A stretch of 64,000 nucleotides of DNA from Marinoscillum sp049115815 (GTDB lineage: Bacteria; Bacteroidota; Bacteroidia; Cytophagales; Cyclobacteriaceae): the NCBI GenBank assembly GCA_049115815.1, contig JAGDZO010000001.1, positions 1-64,000 of the forward strand, written 5' to 3'. How positions within the stretch are numbered: the first letter of the stretch is position 1; each line of letters opens with the position of its first letter. This document shows positions 25,469 to 35,033 of this stretch, piece by piece. The translations under genes were made by a program, and so were the position numbers. The notes below the pieces were generated by a model. The model was given only the letters and a program-made list of their open reading frames with translations, was not told the DNA's origin and made no database searches.

Positions 25469-27382
25469 ATGATCATGGAAGCCGACCATACTTTAACCTC
25501 TCTAGAGAGAGTACCTGTGCAGATAGTTTCAAGTGAGTCTGAAGGGAGCTTATTGGTAGCAAAGGCAATTGCTGAAAAGATAAGATTGGGCACCGCTGGC
25601 AATCCCACAGTTTTAGGATTGGCTACTGGATCTTCTCCCATAGAGGTTTATGAGGAGTTGGTACGAATGCACAAGGAGGAGGGCTTGAGCTTTAAAAACG
25701 TGATCACCTTCAATTTGGATGAGTACTACTCCATTTCTAAGAGCTCAAAGCTGAGTTATCACTATTTCATGCATGAGCATCTATTCAATCATGTGGATAT
25801 ACCGAGCGAAAACGTCAATATTCCGGATGGTGAATTGAAAAAAGAGGAAGTGGCAGAGTTCTGCAGTCAATATGAAGCCAAAATCGATCAACTCGGGGGG
25901 CTGGATATTCAACTACTCGGGATAGGAAGAACGGGTCACGTAGGCTTCAATGAGCCCGGCTCCCATTTCAACTCTACCACTCGATTGGTGAAACTTCATC
26001 CGATAACGATCAAAGATGCGAAGCGTGAGTTCTTAAGGGAAGAACTAGTTCCCAAAAGGGCTATTACCATGGGAATCTCTACCATCATGAAGGCCAAAGA
26101 AGTCTACTTGTTGGCTTGGGGAGAAAATAAGGCGCCTATCATTCTTGAAGCAGTAGAAGGTCATATCACTGAGGATACACCAGCTACGTTCTTACAAAAT
26201 CACACCAATGTAAAATTCATCATCGATGAGCATGCTGCTACTCAATTGACTAGGATTAGGTATCCATGGGTGATTTCTGTAGTAGATTGGAATGAGGTGC
26301 TGGCTAAGAAGGCAGTTATTTGGTTGAGCAAACTGCTCAGCAAGCCGATCCTGAAACTGACTGAGGAAGATTACCGCGAGAATGGGCTAGGTGATTTGGT
26401 GAATTATGAGGGAGATAGTCAGGAGCTGAATGTGAAAATTTTTAATTCTCTTCAGCAAACCATTACGGGCTGGCCGGGAGGTAAACCGGAAACCAATGAT
26501 GAACACAGACCAGAGCGAGCGCTCCCTGAGAAGAAGCGAGTATTGCTCTTTAGTCCACACCCTGATGATGATGTGATCTCCATGGGGGGGACATTTATCA
26601 AACTAGCAGATCAGGGTCATGATGTGCATGTTGCTTATCAAACGTCAGGAAATATCGCTGTTTTTGATGATGACGCCAGAAGGTTTGCGGAGTTTGCAAA
26701 GGATTTAGCGGGGGCTTTGGACATTGAAAATGATAAAATGAATCAATTCTATGATTCGGTAGTGCAAAGTCTAGCCAACAAAGAGACAGGGGCCAAGGAT
26801 ACGGATGAGGTAAGGACTATCAAAGGATTGATACGCAAGGGAGAAGCTGCGGCAGGAGCCAGATTTGTAGGGCTTGATGACGATCATATTCACTTTTTGA
26901 ATCTCCCGTTTTACGAAACTGGAACCAAGAAAAAGAAACCACTCGGGCCTGAAGATGTGGCCATCATAGCGGAGTTGTTGCAAGAAGTAAAACCGCACCA
27001 GGTTTTTGCAGCAGGAGATCTCAAAGATCCTCATGGTACCCATAAGGTTTGTTTTGATGTGATCTTGGCAGCCCTTGATCAGTTGAAGGGCGAACCTTGG
27101 ATCAAGGATTGCTGGTTGTGGATGTATAGAGGAGCATGGCACGAATTCCCAATTGATGAGATCGAAATGGCCATTCCATTGAGTCCATCAGATTTGAAGG
27201 AGAAGAGAAGTGCGATATTCAAACATCAATCTCAAAAGGATGCACCGGTATTTCCGGGCTCTGATCCACGCGAATTTTGGCAAAGAGCCGAGGATAGAAA
27301 CCGCGCAACCGCCAAAGAATATGATCTGTTGGGATTGACTGAGTATGAAGCCATGGAAGCATTCGTACGATACCATTATTAA
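25469..27382 (+). CDS. nagB: Glucosamine-6-phosphate deaminase fused to a PIG-L/LmbE deacetylase domain
   Basis: 638 residues from ATG 25469; the upstream open frame covers the promoter region and is ignored. The N-terminal ~280 residues are NagB: GLATGSSPIEVYEEL, FNLDEYYS and GIGRTGHVGFNEPGSHF with the catalytic Asp, His and Glu. After a linker, the C-terminal ~270 residues are a PIG-L/LmbE-like domain with VLLFSPHPDDDVISMGG and DPHGTHKVC, the zinc-ligand motifs of N-acetylglucosaminyl deacetylases. The fusion could deacetylate an N-acetylhexosamine derivative and deaminate GlcN-6-P to fructose-6-P and ammonia. This two-domain arrangement is known in Bacteroidota. It is first in a four-gene operon. 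Confidence 0.93.
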   Translation: MIMEADHTLTSLERVPVQIVSSESEGSLLVAKAIAEKIRLGTAGNPTVLGLATGSSPIEVYEELVRMHKEEGLSFKNVITFNLDEYYSISKSSKLSYHYFMHEHLFNHVDIPSENVNIPDGELKKEEVAEFCSQYEAKIDQLGGLDIQLLGIGRTGHVGFNEPGSHFNSTTRLVKLHPITIKDAKREFLREELVPKRAITMGISTIMKAKEVYLLAWGENKAPIILEAVEGHITEDTPATFLQNHTNVKFIIDEHAATQLTRIRYPWVISVVDWNEVLAKKAVIWLSKLLSKPILKLTEEDYRENGLGDLVNYEGDSQELNVKIFNSLQQTITGWPGGKPETNDEHRPERALPEKKRVLLFSPHPDDDVISMGGTFIKLADQGHDVHVAYQTSGNIAVFDDDARRFAEFAKDLAGALDIENDKMNQFYDSVVQSLANKETGAKDTDEVRTIKGLIRKGEAAAGARFVGLDDDHIHFLNLPFYETGTKKKKPLGPEDVAIIAELLQEVKPHQVFAAGDLKDPHGTHKVCFDVILAALDQLKGEPWIKDCWLWMYRGAWHEFPIDEIEMAIPLSPSDLKEKRSAIFKHQSQKDAPVFPGSDPREFWQRAEDRNRATAKEYDLLGLTEYEAMEAFVRYHY

Positions 27383-27463
27383 TAGTAGACTTGCGATTGC
27401 ATTATGTCGTTTGTCGCCATTTGGGCATCAGACGATCAGATTAATTCGATAATCTTATACAAT

Positions 27464-29263
27464 ATGATCTTACAAAACATTGACTGGCTAATCATAGGCG
27501 TTTTTTTCCTCATTGTCATCAGCATTGGCTGGCTGGCATCACGTACCGCTGGTAAAAATACGGATGAGTTTTTCTTGGGAGGAAGGTCAATGCCTTGGTG
27601 GCTGTTGGGTGTGTCTATGGTAGCTTGTACTTTCTCGGCTGATACGCCCAATCTGGTGGCTGGTATGGTGCGTGAAGATGGTGTGTCCAAAAACTGGGCA
27701 TGGTGGGCATTCCTGATCACAGGTATGATTACCGTTTTTATCTACGCCAAGCTCTGGAGAAGGTCCAATGTAAGTACAGATCTGGAGTTTTATGAATTGC
27801 GTTATGGCGGAAAGGCAGCATCGTTTTTACGAGGGTTTAGGTCGTTGTATTTAGGGATTTTGTTCAATTGCTTGATCATGGGTACTGTCACCTTAGCAGC
27901 GATCAAGATTGGAGCTGTGATGTTTGGTTTGCCTCCGTTGACTGTAGTGATTGGTGCCTCAGTGGGAGTTGTGATTTATGCCTCTCTTGGAGGAATAAAA
28001 GGGGTGATTTGGGCTGATTTTTTCCAATACAGTATTGCCATGCTGGGTGCCGTCTATGCAGCGATCATTGCTGTGAGGCAGCCAGAAGTAGGAGGGTTGC
28101 AAAATCTATTAACTCATCCAGCTGTGGTAGATAAGTTGTCATTCGTGCCAGATATGAACAATTGGTCAGCCGTGGTTACCTTATTGATCATCCCCATTGC
28201 TGTGCAATGGTGGGCTGTATGGTATCCTGGAGCGGAGCCTGGAGGAGGAGGATATATCGCCCAGCGAATGTTATCAGCGAAAGATGAAAAAAACGCAATT
28301 GGCGCTACCTTGTTTTTCAACTTTGCACATTATGCACTAAGACCTTGGCCGTGGATTATTGTGGCGTTAGCATCTCTCGTTATTTTCCCAGATCTGGCCT
28401 CCATCAAGTCTGAGTTTCCTCAGATATCTGATCAATACTTGGGCAATGATGTGGCTTATCCCGCAATGCTGACGAGATTAGGCCCAGGCTGGTTAGGGCT
28501 CGTGGTAGCCTCATTGATAGCGGCCTATATGTCTACTATCGGCACTCATCTGAATTGGGGTTCGTCCTATATTGTCAATGACTTTTACAAGCGATTTGTG
28601 AAGCCAAACGCTACTCAGAAGCAGCTCGTCTTGGTTGGGCGTATATCTACGGTCACCTTAATGGTCCTCACAGCGATCATTGCTTTGACCATCTTGGAGA
28701 ATGCCACTCAGGCGTTCGATATACTGCTACTTTCTGGTGCTGGTACTGGTGCGATCTATCTGCTTAGATGGTTTTGGTGGAGGATCAACGCTTGGACAGA
28801 GATTATAGCAATGCTTGTCGCAACAATTACAGCCATGATACTTGTATTGGTGGTGCCAGATGAAGCAGTAGCTACAGAAGTATTGGATGGGTTTACCATG
28901 AAGCTGTTGCTGGCCACAGCAATCACTACAGTAAGTTGGATCTTGGTGACCTACTTGACCTCACCTGAGAGCGATGAAGTGCTAAAGCGATTCTATAAAC
29001 TGACTCACCCGGGAGGGCCGGGATGGAAGAAGGTACGTGAGGAGCTTATCAGCGAAGGCAATCATGACAACTTAAATGAAAAGTGGGATTTGCCTCATGG
29101 CTTGTTGAGTGTATTTATTGGCTGTTTCGCCATTTATTCTGCGCTTTTCGGAATTGGAAACTTGGTGTATGGAAATATCGAGTATGGTTTGATTTTGCTG
29201 GGATTATTCGGATTGGGACTTTACCTACTCTTCAGATTAAGGAACAAATTAAATATTGAATAA
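27464..29263 (+). CDS. Sodium:solute symporter (SSS family)
   Basis: About 599 residues with some 13-14 membrane helices. The start at 27464 (MILQNIDWLIIGVFFL) fits the short N-terminus of this family; an ATG at 27404 would add 20 polar residues. Motifs include TAGKNTDEFFLGGRSMPWWL, ACTFSADTPNLVAG, YASLGGIKGVIWADFFQ and YMSTIGTHLNWGSSY near the sodium site. A ~60-residue cytoplasmic insert (residues ~505-545) precedes the last helices. It probably imports the amino sugar or a related breakdown product. It is coupled to the next gene by TAATG. Confidence 0.9.
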   Translation: MILQNIDWLIIGVFFLIVISIGWLASRTAGKNTDEFFLGGRSMPWWLLGVSMVACTFSADTPNLVAGMVREDGVSKNWAWWAFLITGMITVFIYAKLWRRSNVSTDLEFYELRYGGKAASFLRGFRSLYLGILFNCLIMGTVTLAAIKIGAVMFGLPPLTVVIGASVGVVIYASLGGIKGVIWADFFQYSIAMLGAVYAAIIAVRQPEVGGLQNLLTHPAVVDKLSFVPDMNNWSAVVTLLIIPIAVQWWAVWYPGAEPGGGGYIAQRMLSAKDEKNAIGATLFFNFAHYALRPWPWIIVALASLVIFPDLASIKSEFPQISDQYLGNDVAYPAMLTRLGPGWLGLVVASLIAAYMSTIGTHLNWGSSYIVNDFYKRFVKPNATQKQLVLVGRISTVTLMVLTAIIALTILENATQAFDILLLSGAGTGAIYLLRWFWWRINAWTEIIAMLVATITAMILVLVVPDEAVATEVLDGFTMKLLLATAITTVSWILVTYLTSPESDEVLKRFYKLTHPGGPGWKKVREELISEGNHDNLNEKWDLPHGLLSVFIGCFAIYSALFGIGNLVYGNIEYGLILLGLFGLGLYLLFRLRNKLNIE

Positions 29264-30171
29264 TGTCTAAGAAGCCTGCATTGGTCGTAATGGCTGCCGG
29301 AATGGGCAGTCGATATGGAAGCTTAAAGCAGCTGGATACGTTTGGACCCAATGGAGAGACCATAGTGGACTATGCAATCTATGATGCGATAGCTGCAGGG
29401 TTTGAGAAAGTAGTCTTTGTGATCCGACGAAACATAGAGCAAGAGTTCAAAGAAGTCTTTGTGAGTAAACTGTCGGATCATATAGAGATAGCGTATGTTT
29501 TTCAAGAATTGGATGTGCTGCCAACAGGATACAGCGTTCCAGAAGGTAGGGTGAAACCTTGGGGTACTGCACACGCCGTGCTGACTGCTGCCCAGAAGAT
29601 CAATGAGCCCTTCGCCATCATCAATGCAGATGATTTTTATGGAAGGTCATCGCTAGTCACCTTATATCAACATCTGAGCCAATTGGACAATCAGCATTTG
29701 GATGCTTGCCTTGTAGGGTTTTTATTAGAGAATACGCTCTCGGATCATGGGTCTGTGGCTAGAGGAATCTGTGAGGTTTCCTCAAATCATATATTGAATG
29801 GTATCACCGAGCGCACCAGCATCCATCGAAATGCCGGGGGAGGAGCTTTCTATGAAGAAGATGAACAGCGCTTTGACCTGTCAGGAAGAGAAACTGTCTC
29901 CATGAATTTGATGGGGTTTACTTCGCCAGTGTTTGAATTGATGAAGGAAATGTTTGTGGAGTTTATAGAAAGTCAAGGAACTGAATTGAAATCAGAATTC
30001 TTCATTCCATCGGTTCTCGATAAGGTGAGAGAATTGGGTGTAGAGATTCCGGTAATTCTCTCAGAAGAGGAATGGTTCGGGGTGACTTACAAAGAAGACA
30101 AGCCGATAGCCAAGGCACGAATCAGTGAAATGATTAATAAAGGTGCATATCCTCAAAAGTTGTGGGTGTGA
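29263..30171 (+). CDS. Sugar nucleotidyltransferase
   Basis: 302 residues with the nucleotidyltransferase signature VVMAAGMGSRYGSLKQLDTFG and the metal-site INADDFYGRSS. VKPWGTAHAVLTA corresponds to the substrate loop. It should join a sugar-1-phosphate to a nucleotide; UTP with HexNAc-1-P is suggested by the neighbouring kinase-like gene (inference). The start overlaps the symporter stop by one base, and the stop overlaps the next start (TGATG). Confidence 0.85.
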   Translation: MSKKPALVVMAAGMGSRYGSLKQLDTFGPNGETIVDYAIYDAIAAGFEKVVFVIRRNIEQEFKEVFVSKLSDHIEIAYVFQELDVLPTGYSVPEGRVKPWGTAHAVLTAAQKINEPFAIINADDFYGRSSLVTLYQHLSQLDNQHLDACLVGFLLENTLSDHGSVARGICEVSSNHILNGITERTSIHRNAGGGAFYEEDEQRFDLSGRETVSMNLMGFTSPVFELMKEMFVEFIESQGTELKSEFFIPSVLDKVRELGVEIPVILSEEEWFGVTYKEDKPIAKARISEMINKGAYPQKLWV

Positions 30172-31259
30172 TGAGCGTCAAGGTTGATAATATTGAGCAT
30201 ATCGCTGACCAGTTTAAAATTGCTGGGACTGTGAGTACGATTGTACCTTTTGGAGGAGGTCATATCAATGACACATTCAGGATCATTAATTCAGATACTA
30301 CTGCTCCGGACTACCTGCTCCAAAGAATCAATCATAGCGTATTTCCTGATGTGCCTGCATTGATGAAAAACATCGATCTAGTTACGGCTCACTTGAAGCA
30401 GAAGCCGGATTACGAAACTTTAGACTTGATCCATACACATCAGGATAAGCTATTCTATCAGGATCAGAAGGGAAATTATTGGCGAATATTCGATTTTAAG
30501 ACTGATACTACCACTTTCGATTTAGTTACTTCTGAGGTTCAGGCTTTTCAAGGAGGGTTGGCGTTTGGTAAGTTCCTGATGCAACTCGACGATTTTGATC
30601 CTAGACAACTATCAACTACCATTCCAGACTTTCATAATGTGATGGTCAGACTCCAGCAACTGAACAAGGCTCAGTCTTTAGGCAATCAGGAGCGTAGGAT
30701 GGAGGTTCAGGCTCTTTTGAAGCAAGTGATGAATATGGCTGACACTATGTGTCAACTAGAGCGAATGAAGCAATCCGGGACCCTTAAAATGCGTGTCACG
30801 CACAATGACACCAAATTCAACAATGTCCTGCTTCACGAAAATCAACGCTTTGTCTGTGTTATAGATTTGGATACTGTCATGCCAGGCATAGTACACTATG
30901 ATTTTGGTGATGGTATCAGAACAGCAACTAATTCAGCAGCTGAAGATGAGAAGGACTTGCACAATGTTCATTTTAATATAGGACGTTACAATGCTTTCGC
31001 AAAGGGTTACCTGGAAGGTGCTCAAGGCATCTTAGAACCTACTGAAATTGAATATTTGCCACTTTCTGGTGCTGCTATCTCATATGTCATAGGTGTTCGA
31101 TTCTTGACTGATTATTTATTGGATGATGTCTACTTCAAAACAAGCTATCCAGATCAAAACTTACGTCGCGCTATGAGTCAGATAGAGCTATCCAGACAGA
31201 TCTTAGCTAGACAAAAAGATTTGGAGCTTGTATTCCAGCAAGCGTCTGTGAAGTGTTAG
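30171..31259 (+). CDS. APH-fold sugar kinase, N-acetylhexosamine 1-kinase-like
   Basis: 362 residues in the aminoglycoside-phosphotransferase fold. It has a glycine-rich start (VPFGGGHINDTFRI), the catalytic loop VTHNDTKFNNVLL and the metal loop VIDLDTVMPGIVHYDFGD. This pattern is that of NahK-like kinases that phosphorylate GlcNAc or GalNAc at C1. With the upstream nucleotidyltransferase it would give a HexNAc-1-P to UDP-HexNAc route beside NagB catabolism (inference). A GTG at 30162 is possible, but the ATG at 30171 overlaps the previous stop as elsewhere in this operon. It is the last gene before a repeat-rich gap. Confidence 0.85.
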   Translation: MSVKVDNIEHIADQFKIAGTVSTIVPFGGGHINDTFRIINSDTTAPDYLLQRINHSVFPDVPALMKNIDLVTAHLKQKPDYETLDLIHTHQDKLFYQDQKGNYWRIFDFKTDTTTFDLVTSEVQAFQGGLAFGKFLMQLDDFDPRQLSTTIPDFHNVMVRLQQLNKAQSLGNQERRMEVQALLKQVMNMADTMCQLERMKQSGTLKMRVTHNDTKFNNVLLHENQRFVCVIDLDTVMPGIVHYDFGDGIRTATNSAAEDEKDLHNVHFNIGRYNAFAKGYLEGAQGILEPTEIEYLPLSGAAISYVIGVRFLTDYLLDDVYFKTSYPDQNLRRAMSQIELSRQILARQKDLELVFQQASVKC

Positions 31260-31775
31260 AAGTTAATTCTGTTTTTAAAATACACACCCCTGTTTCCCCT
31301 CTCAAGAGGGGAGTTATTGGTGTATGTATTTCTCGTTAAGGTCACCTACAAAGAACTTTTGCAATACAGCCAATATGCCTTCCGATAAAGCCTATGTTCT
31401 TTGGGAGTAAGTATGGGTAGGCAGTTTCTAAACTGTAAACCTATTTTAGGACGGGAAAGAAGTTAATTCTGTTTTTCCCCTCTTGAGAGGGGCAAGGGGT
31501 TTGTTTTGATATTCAGAGTCATCTTATAGGGACGTACATCTTACTCAACCTGTCATCTAGTTTGACTTCATCGAATAGTCACTCAGTGGTAGTCTTGGCA
31601 GTAACAACTACTCTCATAATACAGCCAAGATGCCTAAGGTATGCCTTCCTTTAAACTTTAATGTTGTCCGCGAGTAAGGTTGAGAAGGTTGTTTCTAAAC
31701 TGTAATCCTATTTTAGGACAGGTCACCTTGTTATTGTGAGAGACACACCCCTAAATCCCCTCTCAAGAGGGGACT
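31260..31775. repeat. Intergenic mosaic of REP-like palindromes and direct repeats
   Basis: The palindrome CCCCTCTCAAGAGGGG occurs at 31296-31311 and 31757-31772, and as CCCCTCTTGAGAGGGG at 31477-31492. AAGTTAATTCTGTTTTT is present at 31260-31276 and 31460-31476. TTTCTAAACTGTAA(A/T)CCTATTTTAGGAC, in two parts, is at 31426-31453 and 31692-31719. No gene is seen in this stretch. The block looks like repeated insertion of a REP-like element; the palindromes could also slow RNA decay at the end of the nagB operon. Confidence 0.8.
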
Positions 31776-31785
31776 TTATGAGGCA

Positions 31786-31813
31786 TAAAAAAAGCTGCCC
31801 ATAAGGAGCAGCT
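31786..31813 (-). terminator. Intrinsic terminator of the minus-strand PIDGG/T9SS pair
   Basis: AGCTGC (31793-31798) pairs with GCAGCT (31808-31813). On the minus strand it is followed by seven Ts (As at 31786-31792). It lies 30 bases after the mini-protein stop. Confidence 0.8.
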
Positions 31814-31843
31814 CTTTCCGCACTAAATTAATAACTCTATCAG

Positions 31844-32011
31844 TTATTTTTTCTTACTATCTCTTAGCTTTTTGAGGCCGTATGCGCCACCTGCTGCCAA
31901 AAGGATACTTAGCCCACCGTCAATTGGAGTAGCGGGAGGTGCTCCTTGTGCAAATGCCGTAGCGCTAAACAGAAGGATCCCAGCTATCAATATTACTTTT
32001 TCAGTTTTCAT
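31844..32011 (-). CDS. PIDGG-type small C-terminal sorting protein (PID-CTERM-like), copy 1
   Basis: A 55-residue protein: a signal peptide (MKTEKVILIAGILLFSATAFAQ), a tiny linker APPATPIDGG, a hydrophobic segment LSILLAAGGAYGL and a basic tail KKLRDSKKK. The motif-helix-basic tail layout is that of C-terminal sorting signals, here the PID-CTERM type of Bacteroidota. Almost nothing remains besides the signals. It begins 30 bases after the stop of the large T9SS protein on the same strand and is preceded by TATAACTATG. It resembles the product of 38466-38636 closely. Confidence 0.85.
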   Translation of the reverse strand: MKTEKVILIAGILLFSATAFAQGAPPATPIDGGLSILLAAGGAYGLKKLRDSKKK

Positions 32012-32041
32012 AGTTATATTTTTTTATCGTGATCGAATGAT

Positions 32042-34315
32042 TTATTTGAAGATGATTTTGTTGATAGAAACACCCTCGCTTGTTCCAACTTTCACTAGAT
32101 AAATCTCATTCTTAGAGAAGTTGAACGGAACCAATTGGTTAGTGTTAATGTCACTTACCACATTGCTAAACAATACTCTACCAGAGATATCAAGGATGTT
32201 GATCTCTACTGATCCCGCGTTTTTAGCAGCCATTAGCTGGATACCATTTGGCAAGATTTGTAAGTCAGAACCTATCTGGCTATTGCTAGCAGATAGCACG
32301 CTTGCAGTAGATAGTCTCAAAGTGAATCTTCCTTGATCAGCGATACCATCAGAAGTGAATGTATAACCATTCTCAGGTGTAAGCTCCACCAATGTGTTCA
32401 ACAAGTTGTCTTGAAGCTTAACGATAAGGTCAGATCTCCAGTTGGTCAACTCGTTCACATTCAAAGTGTATTCACCCGCTTCCGCAAATTCCACTCCCAG
32501 TGGAATAGTTAGTTCTTCATTACCTACGACAAACGGCAATCCTTGGATAGCGAACTTTTCACCATCAATAAGGCTATAAAGGTTCAACTCAGTGTTTGAG
32601 CCAATTTTGAAAGCATCAAATTGCTTATCAATACCTAAAGTAGCGTTCTCAGCCAGTCCTATCAAAGTAGTGTAGCTAAAGTCAGAAGCAGCACTTGTCA
32701 AAGATAATTTGATTTTTTGATACTCAGCAGTTCTAAAGAAATTGGCGTCAGCATTCATACCAGATACTTTCATAGCGTCTGTGAATACGATATCATCCGT
32801 ACTTGAAGTGTTGACCATAAATGCCTGAGCAGATCCAATGTGACCATTCCAGTCACTAGCTCTTCCAGACCCTGCTCCAGCCGTACCCATATCATTTACT
32901 GTGATATAATCACTGTTTGTTCTTTGACCGGCATCTGACCCACCATCATCCCAGATGTAGATAGAACTTCCAATTACGCCAATCTGAGCAGCAATGAAAG
33001 TAGAATAGTTAACAGCACATGGGTAAGGATTGGATACCAAGTTGTATCCTGCATTAGCTATTGAGGCATTTATTGCGCCGGTATTTGGGGTACCAGTAAA
33101 GGATATAGAACCGCCCGTAAATGCTGTGAAATACCCATCTCCTGGAGCCATAGCTTCAGCAGAATTACTAATATCTGTAAATCGTTCAGAACCTCCTACA
33201 TAAGCGATAGACTCATCATACTTATATACCAATGAGCCCAAAGAAGAGGTCATTCCTGAGCTTATAGGAGAACCTACAGCACTATATTTACCATCTGCAG
33301 AGGTTGTGTTGCGAGTGAAAGTATGACCGCCTGTTACTGCGCCCATTGTCACCAAAGACCCACCAGAACCTACGGTCATTGTACCTCCACCAGTTAAGTC
33401 TCCACCTATTTCAATACTTCCGTTATTTGTTACTACTGCACCAGCAACCAATTCTATATCACCATTTGTAGTATAAGTCGCACCTGCAGCGTTCGTGAAA
33501 GTTCCTTCATATGAATCAAGATTGTCTGCAGATCCACTGACGGTAACTGTACCTGCGTTCATAAATGACCCTGTCGTCCCTTTCCCTGCGATAGTCTTGG
33601 ATGCGACTGTAGAATTATTTGTAAGATTCAGTGTTGCACCAGCGTTATTATTAAATACTGCACTGTTTGGCAAGGCAATCATCTCGCCTCGATCTGCTTC
33701 TAATGCCGCTTGAGTAAGGTTAATTGTTCCATTATTAGTAACACTGAAACCACCTTTGATAAGCATTGCCTGCTGCAATGAACCTGATCCTATTGTGACA
33801 GTACCACCGGCTGCTACTGTTAGAGAACCCGCATTTGTATCGAATCCTCTACGGTTTGGACCCGAAACTGCTATAGTACCAGTAGATGATACCGTAATTG
33901 TTCCTCCAGTAACCTTGAATGCCATCTGGCCACTATTATATGCAGTAGCATGGACAGCTTCGGCGTTCAGAGTACCATCTACAACGAGTTCTGCACCTGA
34001 AGCGATTGTCACAGGTCCTACAGATGTAGATGACGCTACACCTATCGTATTTACCGTCACTCCAGAACCTATTGTTAGAGTACCCGCGGTTATCGAAACA
34101 GGAACTGCAGTGGCATTACCGTCTGTAATGGTAGCATTAGAACTGAATACTGCTACGTCCGCAGCAGTAGGAATACCTGCATCCCAGTTACTAGCATCAT
34201 CCCAAGAGCCGCCATCTCCCGCACCTGTCCAGGTGACATCCGCGGCGCTTACTACTCCCACTGACAGTAATGCCACCAGAGCAGTTAATAAAACTTTTGA
34301 AGTAAATTTTTTCAT
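32042..34315 (-). CDS. T9SS-secreted beta-rich surface protein
   Basis: 757 residues from ATG 34315; another ATG two codons upstream is possible. A signal peptide ends GVVSAAD. The N-terminal region (about 25-330) starts VTWTGAGDGGSWDDASNW and consists of short beta strands of the type found in beta-helix adhesins. Residues ~340-670 share a module with the protein at 35034: VGSP, M(A/T)PG.GYF, NPY, I(Y).W.DGG.. (S)DYITV. A T9SS sorting domain closes the protein (LQILPNGIQLMAAKNAGSVE, then ISGRVLF...INKIIFK). Substrate or partner is unknown. It forms a transcription unit with the PIDGG mini-protein. Confidence 0.8.
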   Translation of the reverse strand: MKKFTSKVLLTALVALLSVGVVSAADVTWTGAGDGGSWDDASNWDAGIPTAADVAVFSSNATITDGNATAVPVSITAGTLTIGSGVTVNTIGVASSTSVGPVTIASGAELVVDGTLNAEAVHATAYNSGQMAFKVTGGTITVSSTGTIAVSGPNRRGFDTNAGSLTVAAGGTVTIGSGSLQQAMLIKGGFSVTNNGTINLTQAALEADRGEMIALPNSAVFNNNAGATLNLTNNSTVASKTIAGKGTTGSFMNAGTVTVSGSADNLDSYEGTFTNAAGATYTTNGDIELVAGAVVTNNGSIEIGGDLTGGGTMTVGSGGSLVTMGAVTGGHTFTRNTTSADGKYSAVGSPISSGMTSSLGSLVYKYDESIAYVGGSERFTDISNSAEAMAPGDGYFTAFTGGSISFTGTPNTGAINASIANAGYNLVSNPYPCAVNYSTFIAAQIGVIGSSIYIWDDGGSDAGQRTNSDYITVNDMGTAGAGSGRASDWNGHIGSAQAFMVNTSSTDDIVFTDAMKVSGMNADANFFRTAEYQKIKLSLTSAASDFSYTTLIGLAENATLGIDKQFDAFKIGSNTELNLYSLIDGEKFAIQGLPFVVGNEELTIPLGVEFAEAGEYTLNVNELTNWRSDLIVKLQDNLLNTLVELTPENGYTFTSDGIADQGRFTLRLSTASVLSASNSQIGSDLQILPNGIQLMAAKNAGSVEINILDISGRVLFSNVVSDINTNQLVPFNFSKNEIYLVKVGTSEGVSINKIIFK

Positions 34316-35033
34316 AAGCATTGTTCTATTGTTTTAAGTTATTAGCCAATCTAGGCCCAAAAAATTCTTTGTTTGTATTTCTATTATGAGCTTTGGTGAA
34401 TCTTAAACTTGACTGGTTCTTAATCAATCGGTCAACATATTTTGACTTCAGTTTATAACTCCACCACCAGCGGCTTCTAGAATTACAACATTGAAATAAC
34501 AAAGGATACTACAGAGCAGCCAAGAATTGGTCTTACTACCGTACGTAAGTGCACCAATATTGAACTTTATGACAAGAATGTGGTCTCATTTGACCATGTG
34601 AGGGTCGTTTTTATCATTTCCTGAATTTTTGTGTTATAGTAGATTTTGTGCTCCGTGAGAGGAAATTGCTGCTATGTGACGAATACTGGTCGATATATGT
34701 AAGACTATGGTAACTGCCCAAAGTCATTTGCAAGCAAGGATTAGTAAATATTGCAGTAGCCAAAACGCTCAGAGTTCTCTGTCGGTAACTCTGAGCGGAT
34801 TGTATGATGCCATGATGACTGCGGCATGATCTTTTGGTCTTAAAAATTATGAACCATGATTGGACTTTGAATTCCATGTGCTCACGCTCCCATTAAAATA
34901 GTTCAACTTCTTTGCACAATTGTACCAATGATGTGAGTGGATGATAGGTTGAATGTCACAACGCCTATGTTTATCCTTACTTGGAATGTGTAGTTATTGA
35001 GACTGGTCTTCCGAGCAGGATAAAATTCACCTT
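34316..35033. other. 718-bp divergent intergenic region
   Basis: This gap separates two divergent genes for large T9SS proteins and must hold promoters for both. No convincing promoter pair was found. An 87-codon minus-strand frame at 34614-34877 has no family resemblance or signal peptide and is not accepted. No copy of the LacI-type palindrome is seen here. Confidence 0.5.

Noticed and set aside
31260..31775. CRISPR-like array of palindromes
   Set aside because: Only three palindromes with unequal, unrelated spacing; no regular repeat-spacer structure and no cas genes nearby.
33756..34337. 193-codon plus-strand frame opposite the T9SS protein at 32042
   Set aside because: It is antisense to a well-supported gene with signal peptide and sorting domain; its proline/valine-rich product mirrors the Gly/Thr-rich sense strand.
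34614..34877. 87-codon minus-strand frame in the large divergent gap
   Set aside because: No recognisable domain, membrane segment or start context; composition looks non-coding.
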